64,000 nt of DNA from Caldora sp965222765. Lineage in GTDB: Bacteria; Cyanobacteriota; Cyanobacteriia; Cyanobacteriales; Coleofasciculaceae. This document shows positions 35,201 to 43,643 of the stretch, piece by piece. Position numbers and translations under genes: made by a program. The stretch is taken from assembly GCA_965222765.1 (NCBI GenBank), contig CBDCVG010000039.1, positions 1-64,000 of the forward strand. Reading direction: 5' to 3'. The notes under the pieces were generated by a model that did not search any database, had not been told where the DNA came from, and was given only the letters and a program-made list of their open reading frames with translations. Numbering within the stretch: position 1 is the first letter of the stretch; every line of letters starts with the position of its first letter.

Positions 35201-36380
35201 TCGAGCTTTTGGCTCCGGATTCTGTATGCCCTACAGTACCGTTTAAATATTCAGCTAATAACAATAATCCTTTTTTCAAGATGTTTTTGGCTGCGTTATG
35301 GTCGCGGTCTAATACCGTTTTACAACTACTGCATTTATGTGTTCTGCTGCTAAGTGTTTTCTTCACCTTCGCGTTACAACATGAGCAATTAACAGTTGTA
35401 TTGTGAGGCACTACAGCAATAACTATCACACCATACACTTTGGCAAAGTATTGAAGCCATTTGGTGAATCGATACCAAGATGCATCGCTGATGGATTTAG
35501 CTAGCTGGTGATTTTTTACCATGTTTTGTATCTTCAAGTCCTCGTAGACAATTAAATCTTTCGACTTAACTAGCGCCAAAGCATCTTTACGAGCTTTGTC
35601 TTCACGCTGTCTACTTACCTTCAGATGTTGCTTCGCTAAAGCCTTGCGTGCCTTGTGGTATCTGTTAGACTGTTTCTTCTTTTCAACATGTTTCTGGGAA
35701 ACTCGACGTTGAAGCATCTTTAATCTTCGTTCGGATTTCCTCAAATATCGAGGGTTGTCAACAGTATTTCCATCGGAATCGGTATAGAACTCTTTTAGTC
35801 CTAAATCAATTCCCGTCATTTTCCCTTGAAATTCATGCTCCTCTCGTCTATCCCAATCCACTAAGAACTGAGCATAGTAGCCGTCAGCACGTCTTATGAC
35901 TCGAACTCTTCGGATTTGTTTTTCCCTGGTCCAAACTAAATCCCTAGAACTCCACAAATCCATCATTCCGACTTGAAAACCATCAGTGAAAGTTATAGTC
36001 CTTCTATCCGCAGACAATTTCCACCCTGAATTTTTGTACTCGACGGAACGACTGAATTGTTTGTAGCGAGGATAGCCTTTTTTACCGGGTTTTCCTAATC
36101 TACAGTTTTCATAAAAACGCTGAATGGCAGACCATGCCCTATCAGCGTGAGCCTGCCTTGCTTGGGAGTTAAGTTTTTTCGCCCAAGGGGCAAGTTTGTC
36201 CTTAGCTAGTAGGGCGCAAAGCTTTTGGAGGTCGTTACGAGTGACCCGTCTGTTATCTTCCCAATAGCGCAAACAGCTGTTGCGGATGAACTGCCCTGTT
36301 CGGATTGCTTCATCCAACTTGCTGTACTGAACTTTGGTTCCTTTGAGCTTGGCTTCAATGACTAGCATGAGACCAAGCAT
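35088..36380 (-). CDS. tnpB: TnpB RNA-guided endonuclease (IS200/IS605 or IS607 type)
   Basis: 430-residue TnpB/OrfB. An N-terminal helix-turn-helix/WED-like part is followed by the RuvC-like nuclease: first Asp in TGIDLGLKEFYTD, Glu in VYEDLKIQNM, last Asp in LDRDHNAAKNIL. A zinc ribbon CSCC...CSSC lies between. All catalytic residues are present, so it could be an active omega-RNA-guided nuclease. No tnpA transposase is adjacent, so it is a solo TnpB element mobilised in trans or domesticated. It sits just downstream of the NRPS cluster and upstream of ktrA, ending 52 bp from ktrA. Confidence 0.93.
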   Translation of the reverse strand: MLGLMLVIEAKLKGTKVQYSKLDEAIRTGQFIRNSCLRYWEDNRRVTRNDLQKLCALLAKDKLAPWAKKLNSQARQAHADRAWSAIQRFYENCRLGKPGKKGYPRYKQFSRSVEYKNSGWKLSADRRTITFTDGFQVGMMDLWSSRDLVWTREKQIRRVRVIRRADGYYAQFLVDWDRREEHEFQGKMTGIDLGLKEFYTDSDGNTVDNPRYLRKSERRLKMLQRRVSQKHVEKKKQSNRYHKARKALAKQHLKVSRQREDKARKDALALVKSKDLIVYEDLKIQNMVKNHQLAKSISDASWYRFTKWLQYFAKVYGVIVIAVVPHNTTVNCSCCNAKVKKTLSSRTHKCSSCKTVLDRDHNAAKNILKKGLLLLAEYLNGTVGHTESGAKSSKAQGETDLWLKNGDALVLSRLDELRTKNSWESPAIPR

Positions 36381-36409
36381 AACATCTGTTACCCACTGCG
36401 AATACAGGT

Positions 36410-36639
36410 ATAATTAGGGCTTGCTGCAAAAGTGTGTAAACTATACCAGACAAAGCTTTCAATCATTTTATGCCTAGCAGGCGTGCAAGGTTTTTGTATC
36501 TTTTGGCTCAAAAACCTTGCACCGTAAGTCAAAAATCCCTAACACCTACCACCTCTTTCCCTTACCTACCACCTGCCACCTACCACCTACCACCTATTCA
36601 AACCCGAAAGTTACGACTTATTCAGCAAGCCCTAATTAT
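36410..36639. mobile_element. 230-bp MITE-like element with 17-bp inverted ends and inner hairpin
   Basis: ATAATTAGGGCTTGCTG (36410-36426) is exactly complementary to 36623-36639. Inside, GTGCAAGGTTTTTG (36483-36496) pairs perfectly with 36509-36522, and a run of CCTACCA-type heptamers follows (about 36540-36598). AGGGCTTGCTGAATAA-like ends are typical of cyanobacterial insertion-sequence relics. No transposase frame is present, and a 99-codon frame here is an artefact of the repeats. Confidence 0.75.
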
Positions 36640-37018
36640 TTGGATTCCCTACCGCTCAATTGTTAGCTGGTCGGCATTCATCTCACAGCTAAACCATTGG
36701 CGGTACTCGGCTACGCCTCGATCAATCCGCCTCGGTTATAGCGGGATCCTTCTGCCGACATTAAGGTAATATTCTGCATGGTTAACCCACAGCCTTCTCC
36801 CCAATAAGGATCTTCCTCTTTCATTTCGTGGAACTGGCATCTTGCCAGTACAGCTCTTTCCTCGAAAACAAGGTTTACGCCGCTTGGTTAGCAAGTGATT
36901 TGTTAGAACGTTTTTTGTACAAACAACCAACAACTAACAACAAATAACACGAAATCCCCCGTACTATCTTCCGGGGGATGAGTTAAACTTTCCACGTTCT
37001 GGGTGCTTCACGTAGAGT
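36640..37018. other. intergenic region between TnpB-side MITE and SDR gene
   Basis: It contains the palindromic 22-mer at 36828-36849 and a hairpin ATCCCCCG/CGGGGGAT at 36954-36979. Read on the minus strand, GTGAAGCACCCAGAACGTGG then the CCCCCGG hairpin resembles the right end of another IS605-type element, possibly a TnpB relic, and may also terminate the SDR transcript. No gene seen. Confidence 0.45.
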
Positions 37019-37801
37019 CTACCAAAACGATCCGGCTGATACAGTAATGTCCTGCATGGTTATCCCCACAGCCTGCTCTCGACAGAGAAAGACAGCTAGT
37101 TCGCCAATTTCTTCTGGTTGGATCATTCTCTTCTGCGGATTTGCCTGTTTTACCTCCTCCAAGCAATCAGCCAAGCTTACACCTTCAGTCTGTGCAGCCT
37201 GAGTGAAGTAGTTTTTCGCTAAGTTAGTTTCAACCCAGCTAGGGCTAATAGTGTTACAGGATACACCATGAGGTGCTCCCTCTAAGGCTACGCAGCGACT
37301 TAGCCCTACTACTCCAGCTTTAGAAGCGCAGTAGGCTCCCCATCCAGCACTTCCCACTGATGCAGCAGTAGAGGCAATATTGATAATACGACCCCACTTG
37401 CGCTCGATCATTTGGGGCAAGCAAAACTTGATAGTGTTATAAGTACCATTGAGGTTGACATCAATAGTATTATGCCAGAGTTCGTCAGAATGACCGCAAA
37501 TTGTCTGTTCTGGCATGATACCAGCTGAATTAACAAGAATATCTACTTGACCAAAAGCTGTGATAGCAGCATCAATAAAAGCCTGTACTGAGTTAGTTGA
37601 AGTCACATTGAGTTGCATTGCCAATGCTTTAACTCCTCGCGCCTCAATTTCACCTTGGCACAAACTTGTAGCAGCCGAACGAGAGCCGATTGCTACATTA
37701 GCTCCGGCTTCAGCTAAAGCAAAAGCTATAGCCTTACCAATCCCGGAAGTACCTCCTGTTACTATAGCTGCACGACCTTGCAGAAATTTTTCTTGACTCA
37801 T
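37019..37801 (-). CDS. short-chain dehydrogenase/reductase (FabG-like)
   Basis: 260-residue classical SDR. The cofactor motif is TGGTSGIGKA (residues about 16-25), then NSAGIMP. The catalytic triad is Ser in NIASTAAS and YCASK (Tyr-x3-Lys). It reduces a carbonyl or oxidises an alcohol with NAD(P)H. Its position 330 bp downstream of the reductase-ending NRPS, on the same strand, suggests it could reduce the released aldehyde further or tailor the product. FabG-like housekeeping functions cannot be excluded. Confidence 0.88.
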   Translation of the reverse strand: MSQEKFLQGRAAIVTGGTSGIGKAIAFALAEAGANVAIGSRSAATSLCQGEIEARGVKALAMQLNVTSTNSVQAFIDAAITAFGQVDILVNSAGIMPEQTICGHSDELWHNTIDVNLNGTYNTIKFCLPQMIERKWGRIINIASTAASVGSAGWGAYCASKAGVVGLSRCVALEGAPHGVSCNTISPSWVETNLAKNYFTQAAQTEGVSLADCLEEVKQANPQKRMIQPEEIGELAVFLCREQAVGITMQDITVSAGSFW

Positions 37802-37819
37802 ATCTGTATTTCCATTAAC

Positions 37820-38018
37820 AATTGATAATTGATAATTGATAATTGATAATTGATTAATTTGGTCTCAGACCTCTGACGCTCGTTCCTCGCTACCGCTCCG
37901 AAACTCCCTTCGGAGTTTCCCCTCGGATTTCCCCTCCTTGGAGGGGTTAGGGGTGGGTTCTACTCCCTTGAAAACCACATTTTTGCGTTAACTTGTTACC
38001 AATGGGTGCTAATTGATC
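37820..38018. repeat. heptamer tract and GC-rich intergenic text between SDR and NRPS genes
   Basis: ATTGATA heptamers (about five copies, 37820-37853) are followed by a GC-rich stretch with short inverted pieces (CTCCGAAACTCCCTTCGGAG, 37895-37914). Nothing coding is seen up to the MITE remnant at 38019. Confidence 0.6.
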
Positions 38019-38118
38019 GGGTGAGGTGAAATTTTGGGTGGGATTTCCAAGCCTTGTATCCAAAAATTATAAGTTCTCTCTTGTCCCTCAGCTCCCCACC
38101 CTTTTTTTCGCTCACCCC
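38019..38118. mobile_element. degenerate GGTGAGG-family MITE
   Basis: It starts GGGTGAGGTGAAA (38019-38031) and ends TTTCGCTCACCCC (38106-38118), and the interior differs from the other copies. The flanks TAATTGATC and TAGGTGATC match at 7 of 9 bases, a possibly decayed target duplication. It ends 10 bp from the NRPS stop codon. Confidence 0.6.
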
Positions 38119-38127
38119 TAGGTGATC

Positions 38128-41100
38128 TTAGAAAGTTGCTGGAGAATTCAGGAAGCCGCAATCGGTCATATAATCAATGAGAGTACGAAGCAATTGACTA
38201 TTCACTGGTGGACAGATCAGGGAATTTTTAGCAAGTCCTTTGATCGCATTATCGCAATCAAAAACCATTCCCATAGAGGTAATCTCCAAATAGGTTAGCT
38301 GACTACTAGGAATTTTTTCAACTAACAGAGGTAGCATACCTCCAAAAGCTGTTTCTTGGGAATTTATCGCTAAATCTTTTAATTGAGATAGCCACCGAGA
38401 ATATTCTATTTCTTTGATAGAGTAGCCTAGGGTGTTGATTTCTGCAATGAGTTCTTTCAAAGATAAAGGCTCGGGATTCATCAGATGAAAGACTTCACCC
38501 AAAGATGTTTTCTGGTTGGAAAGATGGAAAATGCCTCGGCTGATATAATCCACTGGTGTGATATCTACATTGATATCTAGTTCTGGTGCATTACCAAACT
38601 CGATAAAGTGCTTAATTAGACTACAAAGCAGATCATCAATGTTACAAGCACCGGTTTGGGTATGAGAGCTAATCATTCCGGGGCGATATATAACTACCGG
38701 AATACCCCTTGATTTGCCAATTTCGATCAATTTTTCCGCTACCCATTTACTCTGACAGTAACCGCCATAAACCACTTCACCAGCCTCAAGGCTATCTCGT
38801 TCGGTGATGGTATTCTTCAAATTAGCATATCCAGTAGCTTCAAACACGCCCAACGATGAGATGTAATGTAAGGGCTTGAGCTTAACAAGACTGGCTAGTC
38901 TCAATATTTCCTGAGTCCCTCCCACATTTGCAGGTCGCATGGCAGTATAGGGATAAAGTAAATTCACGTTAGCACCAACGTGATAGATTCTGTCTATTTC
39001 TCCAGCCAGCTGGTAAAACTTTTGCTCATCAACTCCCAAAAAGGGCTTGGATAGATCCCCAAGCACAGGAATTATCCGAGAGTTGAAGTTTTTATGTTCC
39101 AGTAAATGTCCTAGCCCATAACGTTTCAAATTTTGGTGGATTTTCTGCTTTCCTTCAACAGGGCTATTGCTGTTACGAACTAGACAATAAATCTGAGCTT
39201 GGGTTTGTTGGCAAAGTTCTTGGAGTAAAAATGCTCCGAGAAATCCCGTTGCACCTGTTAAGAAAATAGCATCTGGTTCTTTTGTCGGGTCAAGATGATC
39301 TGAGGCAGGACGGATCGTGGGATCTAAAACTGCTTCTGAGAGCAAATCGGCAACAGTTATTCCTTCAAGGTAGGAAACTTCTTCTGTTTGACTACAGATT
39401 GCCAGGGAACGAGCCATCCCTGCTACTGTGGGGTCATCAAACAGGCAACTTAGGGGTAACTTGACTCCAAAATGGTCTTTTACTTGGGAAAGTAACTGCA
39501 CGATGAGTAAAGAATGCCCGCCCAACTCAAAGAAGTTATCGCTTACACCAATAGGAAAAATATTGAGTACATTAGTCCAGATGTTCGTCAATTGTTCCTC
39601 AATGGTTGTTCGGGGTGCGACAAAGGTTTGGGACAAAATAGGTCTTTCTTTTTGAGGCGCTGGTAGCGATCGCTTGTCGATCTTGCCGTTGGGTGTTAAA
39701 GGTATGGTATCGAGGAAAACAAAAGCCGAGGGTACCATGTAATCTGGTAGCTTCTGTTGGAGAAAATTCCGCAGTTTTGGTCCAAGAGCTTCGTTACTTT
39801 GGCTCGGATGATTGGCATAGGCACTCCAAGGCTTGCTCTTGGATGCTACACTTATCGAGGAAACTACGGGATTCATTGCTGTTTTTTGGATGGTGCTGTC
39901 TGGAATTATCTGGGTATCATGCCGGACAAATATAACATCGTAGTAATCTTCACCGCTGTTACCTGACCAGTTAATGTTTATTTTGTAAGGAACATCGGAT
40001 TGCAATTCCCACCAGTCTTCCGGTTCAATCCCTGCTATAGGAATCTGCTGGCGAAGTTCCCCTACAATTCCAGGACAATCGGGACTGGCTAATAATTCTA
40101 TTGCTCGCAGATCTTTCCAAGTCCGGGCATTGGGAACACTGCTGACAACAAGCATTTCTGGGGAGGTTTCTTGGAGTTGCTGACGAATAGCGGCTACAGT
40201 TAAATTATCTTGCTGCCAGTTAAGAAATACTGGTGGAGTTGTGGGAGAAGAGACTTTTTTGCCTAGATGCAACACCACATCGTAACGGAAGCGAGTCAGT
40301 TCATTTTGGTAATGCCCTCGCTTGAGTTGAATTTCTACATGAGTGATTTTGGGTAAATGCTCTTTGAGGGCAATGAAGAAATTGGGGTCAATAATCAGTC
40401 TTTGTTCTTCGGAGATGCGATCGCGAATCCGCTCCTTTAATTGGGATACTGATAAGGAAGCGGGAGCTTGAGATAATTGCACTGAGGTATGGAATGCTTT
40501 GAGCAAGGGCAAGCTCAGGACATCCCCCAGGAAAATTTGCCCTCCGGGCTCTACCAACTCCACCGCAGTTTCTATGGCCTCTACTAGATAATCAATATTG
40601 GGGAAATACTGAATCACCGAGTTAGAGATAGCCGTGTCAAAAGACTCCTTGACAATTTCTGCCAGCTCGTCGGCAGCAGTCTGACGCAGCACCACCGATG
40701 AGGCCAACTTGCTATTGCCGATTTGTCCCTCTAGATAGCGAATCGCTTCCCCAGAAATATCCGTAGCGTAGTAGTGCTGGCATTGGGGAGCTATCCGAAA
40801 CAGCAGCAAACCTGTGCCGCAGCCAATTTCTAGCAATCGACTCGGTTGCAAAGAGAGAATCCGCTCTACAGTATGCTCTACCCACTCTCGCACCTGTTTC
40901 GGGTCTAGATCTTTGCCGGTATAGCTATCCATCCAACCGCCAATATGAAAGCTCGCATCTTCCACATCGTCGGTATGGACATAAGCCTCATCCCAGATTT
41001 TCTGCCATTGCTCGGTTTGCTTGGCGACATCTTCCTCGTCTGTCGTATCCGATGAGGAACCGGCAACTAAGTAGGCAACCAGGCGTTTTTGGTTAGGGAT

Positions 41101-42486
41101 ATCTTCCCGTGCGGTGACAATGGCTTGCTTGACATCGGGGTGTTGACTTAAGATTGCCTCGATTTCCCCTAGTTCGATACGATAGCCCCGCACCTTGACT
41201 TGGTGATCGATGCGTCCTAAGAATTCAATGTTGCCATCCTGAGTGTAGCGAGCTAGATCCCCTGTTTTGTAGAGATGGGAGTCAGATTTTTGGCTAAATG
41301 GGTTGGGAATAAATTTTTCTGCAGTCAGTTTTGGTCGATTTAGATAGCCTCGTGCTAAACCTACACCGCCAATGTGCAATTCTCCCGGTTCGCCGATGGA
41401 GACTGGTTGCCTATTGGGATCGAGAATATGAATTTGAGTATTAGCAATAGGTTTTCCAATAGGAATAGAGCCGACACCTGCTTCAACTTGATGGATAGTT
41501 GCCCAGACTGTTGCTTCTGTCGGACCATAAACATTCCAAAGGTTGGCACACTTTGCTAACAACTGCTCAGCTAAATCTCTAGTCCAACTCTCTCCACCGC
41601 AAAGGATTTTCAGTTGCTTGTTCCCTTGCCAGCCAGCTTCTACCAACATGCGCCAAGTTGAAGGAGTCGCCTGCATTAAAGTCGGGTTACATCGCTCTAT
41701 CAACTTTATTAACTGCTCAGCATCCCTGCTTACTTGACGACTGACTAAGATGCAACGAGCGCCAGTAATGAGCGGTAAGTAAATTTCCAAAACGGAGATA
41801 TCAAACGATATCGTCGTGACGGCGAGCAGGGTATCGTGATCGCTTAATCCCAGACACATCGCCATCGAATTTAAAAAATTAACGACTGAACGATGAGCAA
41901 TTTGAACTCCTTTGGGTTTACCGGTGGAGCCTGAAGTATAGATAGTATAGGCTAAGTTTTGGGAATGAATTTCGGACTTAGGATTTACTATCTCCCGTTG
42001 GTTGATGCTTTCCCAATCGCGATCAAGACATACTAGAAAGCGATTTTGCTCTTCTGTAGCTGTGGTAGCGCCATCAAACTGATCTGAAGCCAGAAATTGT
42101 TGAGTAACTACGATCGACAACCCTGCATCTTGGAGCATGAAGGACAAGCGCTCAGTAGGATAAGCCGGATCTAAGGGCACATAAGCACCTCCCGCTTTCA
42201 GGATTCCCAGCATGGCGATAACCATGTCTACGGAACGTTCAAGACAAAGCCCCACTAGCACCTCTGCTCCTACCCCCAACTCTTGCAAGTAGTGAGCGAG
42301 TTGGTTGGCTTTGGTGTTCAACTCACGATAGGTAAGCTGTTGGTCTTCAAAGACTACAGCTACTGCCTCAGGAGTCCGTTCTACTTGGGATTCAAATAAC
42401 TGATGGATGCACAGAGAATCTGGATACTCTGTAGCAGTCTTATTCCAGGAAACCAATAAGCGATTATTCTCTTGTTTTGTGAACAT
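38128..42486 (-). CDS. single-module NRPS: A-(MT)-PCP-thioester reductase
   Basis: 1452 residues. The adenylation domain (1 to about 480) has YTIYTSGSTGKPKG and the core IELGEIEAILSQHP. By-eye extraction of the ten specificity residues gives DILQLGVVWK, close to the glycine code DILQLGLIWK. A methyltransferase is inserted before the A10 motif NGKIDKRSLP (LLEIGCGTGLLLF near 550), the usual place of N-methylation domains. A carrier domain (FFELGGHSLL, Ser near 990) and a reductase domain (LTGATGFLGAFLL near 1075, Tyr-x3-Lys in YCQSK) follow. There is no condensation domain, so the expected product is a reduced N-methyl amino acid (aldehyde or alcohol), possibly sarcosine-derived. No strong ribosome-binding site is seen. 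Confidence 0.92.
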   Translation of the reverse strand: MFTKQENNRLLVSWNKTATEYPDSLCIHQLFESQVERTPEAVAVVFEDQQLTYRELNTKANQLAHYLQELGVGAEVLVGLCLERSVDMVIAMLGILKAGGAYVPLDPAYPTERLSFMLQDAGLSIVVTQQFLASDQFDGATTATEEQNRFLVCLDRDWESINQREIVNPKSEIHSQNLAYTIYTSGSTGKPKGVQIAHRSVVNFLNSMAMCLGLSDHDTLLAVTTISFDISVLEIYLPLITGARCILVSRQVSRDAEQLIKLIERCNPTLMQATPSTWRMLVEAGWQGNKQLKILCGGESWTRDLAEQLLAKCANLWNVYGPTEATVWATIHQVEAGVGSIPIGKPIANTQIHILDPNRQPVSIGEPGELHIGGVGLARGYLNRPKLTAEKFIPNPFSQKSDSHLYKTGDLARYTQDGNIEFLGRIDHQVKVRGYRIELGEIEAILSQHPDVKQAIVTAREDIPNQKRLVAYLVAGSSSDTTDEEDVAKQTEQWQKIWDEAYVHTDDVEDASFHIGGWMDSYTGKDLDPKQVREWVEHTVERILSLQPSRLLEIGCGTGLLLFRIAPQCQHYYATDISGEAIRYLEGQIGNSKLASSVVLRQTAADELAEIVKESFDTAISNSVIQYFPNIDYLVEAIETAVELVEPGGQIFLGDVLSLPLLKAFHTSVQLSQAPASLSVSQLKERIRDRISEEQRLIIDPNFFIALKEHLPKITHVEIQLKRGHYQNELTRFRYDVVLHLGKKVSSPTTPPVFLNWQQDNLTVAAIRQQLQETSPEMLVVSSVPNARTWKDLRAIELLASPDCPGIVGELRQQIPIAGIEPEDWWELQSDVPYKININWSGNSGEDYYDVIFVRHDTQIIPDSTIQKTAMNPVVSSISVASKSKPWSAYANHPSQSNEALGPKLRNFLQQKLPDYMVPSAFVFLDTIPLTPNGKIDKRSLPAPQKERPILSQTFVAPRTTIEEQLTNIWTNVLNIFPIGVSDNFFELGGHSLLIVQLLSQVKDHFGVKLPLSCLFDDPTVAGMARSLAICSQTEEVSYLEGITVADLLSEAVLDPTIRPASDHLDPTKEPDAIFLTGATGFLGAFLLQELCQQTQAQIYCLVRNSNSPVEGKQKIHQNLKRYGLGHLLEHKNFNSRIIPVLGDLSKPFLGVDEQKFYQLAGEIDRIYHVGANVNLLYPYTAMRPANVGGTQEILRLASLVKLKPLHYISSLGVFEATGYANLKNTITERDSLEAGEVVYGGYCQSKWVAEKLIEIGKSRGIPVVIYRPGMISSHTQTGACNIDDLLCSLIKHFIEFGNAPELDINVDITPVDYISRGIFHLSNQKTSLGEVFHLMNPEPLSLKELIAEINTLGYSIKEIEYSRWLSQLKDLAINSQETAFGGMLPLLVEKIPSSQLTYLEITSMGMVFDCDNAIKGLAKNSLICPPVNSQLLRTLIDYMTDCGFLNSPATF

Positions 42487-42608
42487 GGGTACTTTTTTTG
42501 CTTATACTAAATTCGGTTTTCATACACCCCTAATCAATCAAAGAAATTCAATTAACTAAGGGTTGCTAAGCTATCAACTTAAAGCCGGACATGTTAGTAG
42601 CGCTGCGC

Positions 42609-42650
42609 GGAATTAAGAATTAAGAATTAAGAATTAATAATTAAGAATGC
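42609..42650. repeat. heptamer tract (AATTAAG)
   Basis: About six tandem AATTAAG/AATTAAT units lie between the methyltransferase and NRPS genes. Confidence 0.7.
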
Positions 42651-42770
42651 TTATAGAGTAAGGATTCTATCGCTCTCAAACTGGTCACTTATTTCCGCCA
42701 CGCTGCACTAGTTAATAGCAGCCAAGCTTTGGTGGGGATAAAATTTGGTTTTATTCAATCGAATTAAAGT

Positions 42771-43604
42771 CTATTTATATGCCAGCAGTAACGTAAGTTG
42801 CCCAATTTTATGACGTAGATCTTCCCGTTGTTTGAGGTATGATTCTCCTTCATTGCTATCAATCTTACTACGCAACAAATCTAGACCTTGTTTCAATTCT
42901 TCTGGTGTAACTAGAGACCAAGTAGAGTCACCATTGCGATACTCTTGATTGAACGGTCCTTCAAGATCTAGATAAGTATCAAGAGCCATATAGATTTCGG
43001 ATGGCACAATCGTTTCAATACGTTGGAAACCGATGGCTTCGAGTCTATTTCGCAGCCATACTACTTGTGGTAATCGCGAACGTACCATTTGGGTGGCAGA
43101 GGGAATAAGTTCTGACCACCAATAACCATCCATTTGTTGGGGATCGGTTGTTGTAATGGTAAAAACACCTCCAGGTTTCAGCACACGATAAATTTCTGAC
43201 AAAGTTTTGTTAATGTTTTCCCCAATCGGTTGAGCATTGGGTTCATCGAGGTGATGAAGTACATGATTGATAATTACCCCATGGAAATAATTATCTGAAA
43301 ATGGCATTTTGGTTATGCTACCTTGAGCCAAATTAACATTAGTGCAATTGGCAAATTTTGCTTTTGCTTGCTTAAGCATTCCTTCATTTAACTCCAGGCC
43401 ATAAACTTGCCCGACAAAGTTATTCAACTGCTCAATGTAGTTACCTGTTCCGCATCCTGCATCCAGAATAATTTGTTGATCAGCAGGAACATGGTGAGTT
43501 TCAGCACAAGTTGCAAGACTCTTTTTTATTTGATTAATTGCAGGGGTGATTCGAGTGTTGTCATAGTGCTGGCTCGTCACCGTGTAATTTTCGTATTTAC
43601 TCAT
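42771..43604 (-). CDS. class I SAM-dependent methyltransferase
   Basis: 277 residues. The SAM-binding motif is LDAGCGTGNYIEQL (near residue 47-60), followed by VYGLELNEGML, a third element QGSITKMPFSDNYFHGVI, and HVLHHLDEP. It resembles UbiE/small-molecule methyltransferases. Its substrate is unknown. It is 284 bp upstream of the NRPS and 39 bp after the PfkB-like gene on the same strand, so it probably belongs to the same biosynthetic unit and may methylate the NRPS product. Confidence 0.85.
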   Translation of the reverse strand: MSKYENYTVTSQHYDNTRITPAINQIKKSLATCAETHHVPADQQIILDAGCGTGNYIEQLNNFVGQVYGLELNEGMLKQAKAKFANCTNVNLAQGSITKMPFSDNYFHGVIINHVLHHLDEPNAQPIGENINKTLSEIYRVLKPGGVFTITTTDPQQMDGYWWSELIPSATQMVRSRLPQVVWLRNRLEAIGFQRIETIVPSEIYMALDTYLDLEGPFNQEYRNGDSTWSLVTPEELKQGLDLLRSKIDSNEGESYLKQREDLRHKIGQLTLLLAYK

Positions 43605-43643
43605 TAGATATCTTCAATCAGTTGAATATTGTTAAATTAATTC

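Noticed and set aside
36470..36769. 99-codon plus-strand frame
   Set aside because: It runs through the inner hairpin and CCTACCA heptamers of a MITE, and its proline-rich product reflects the repeats.
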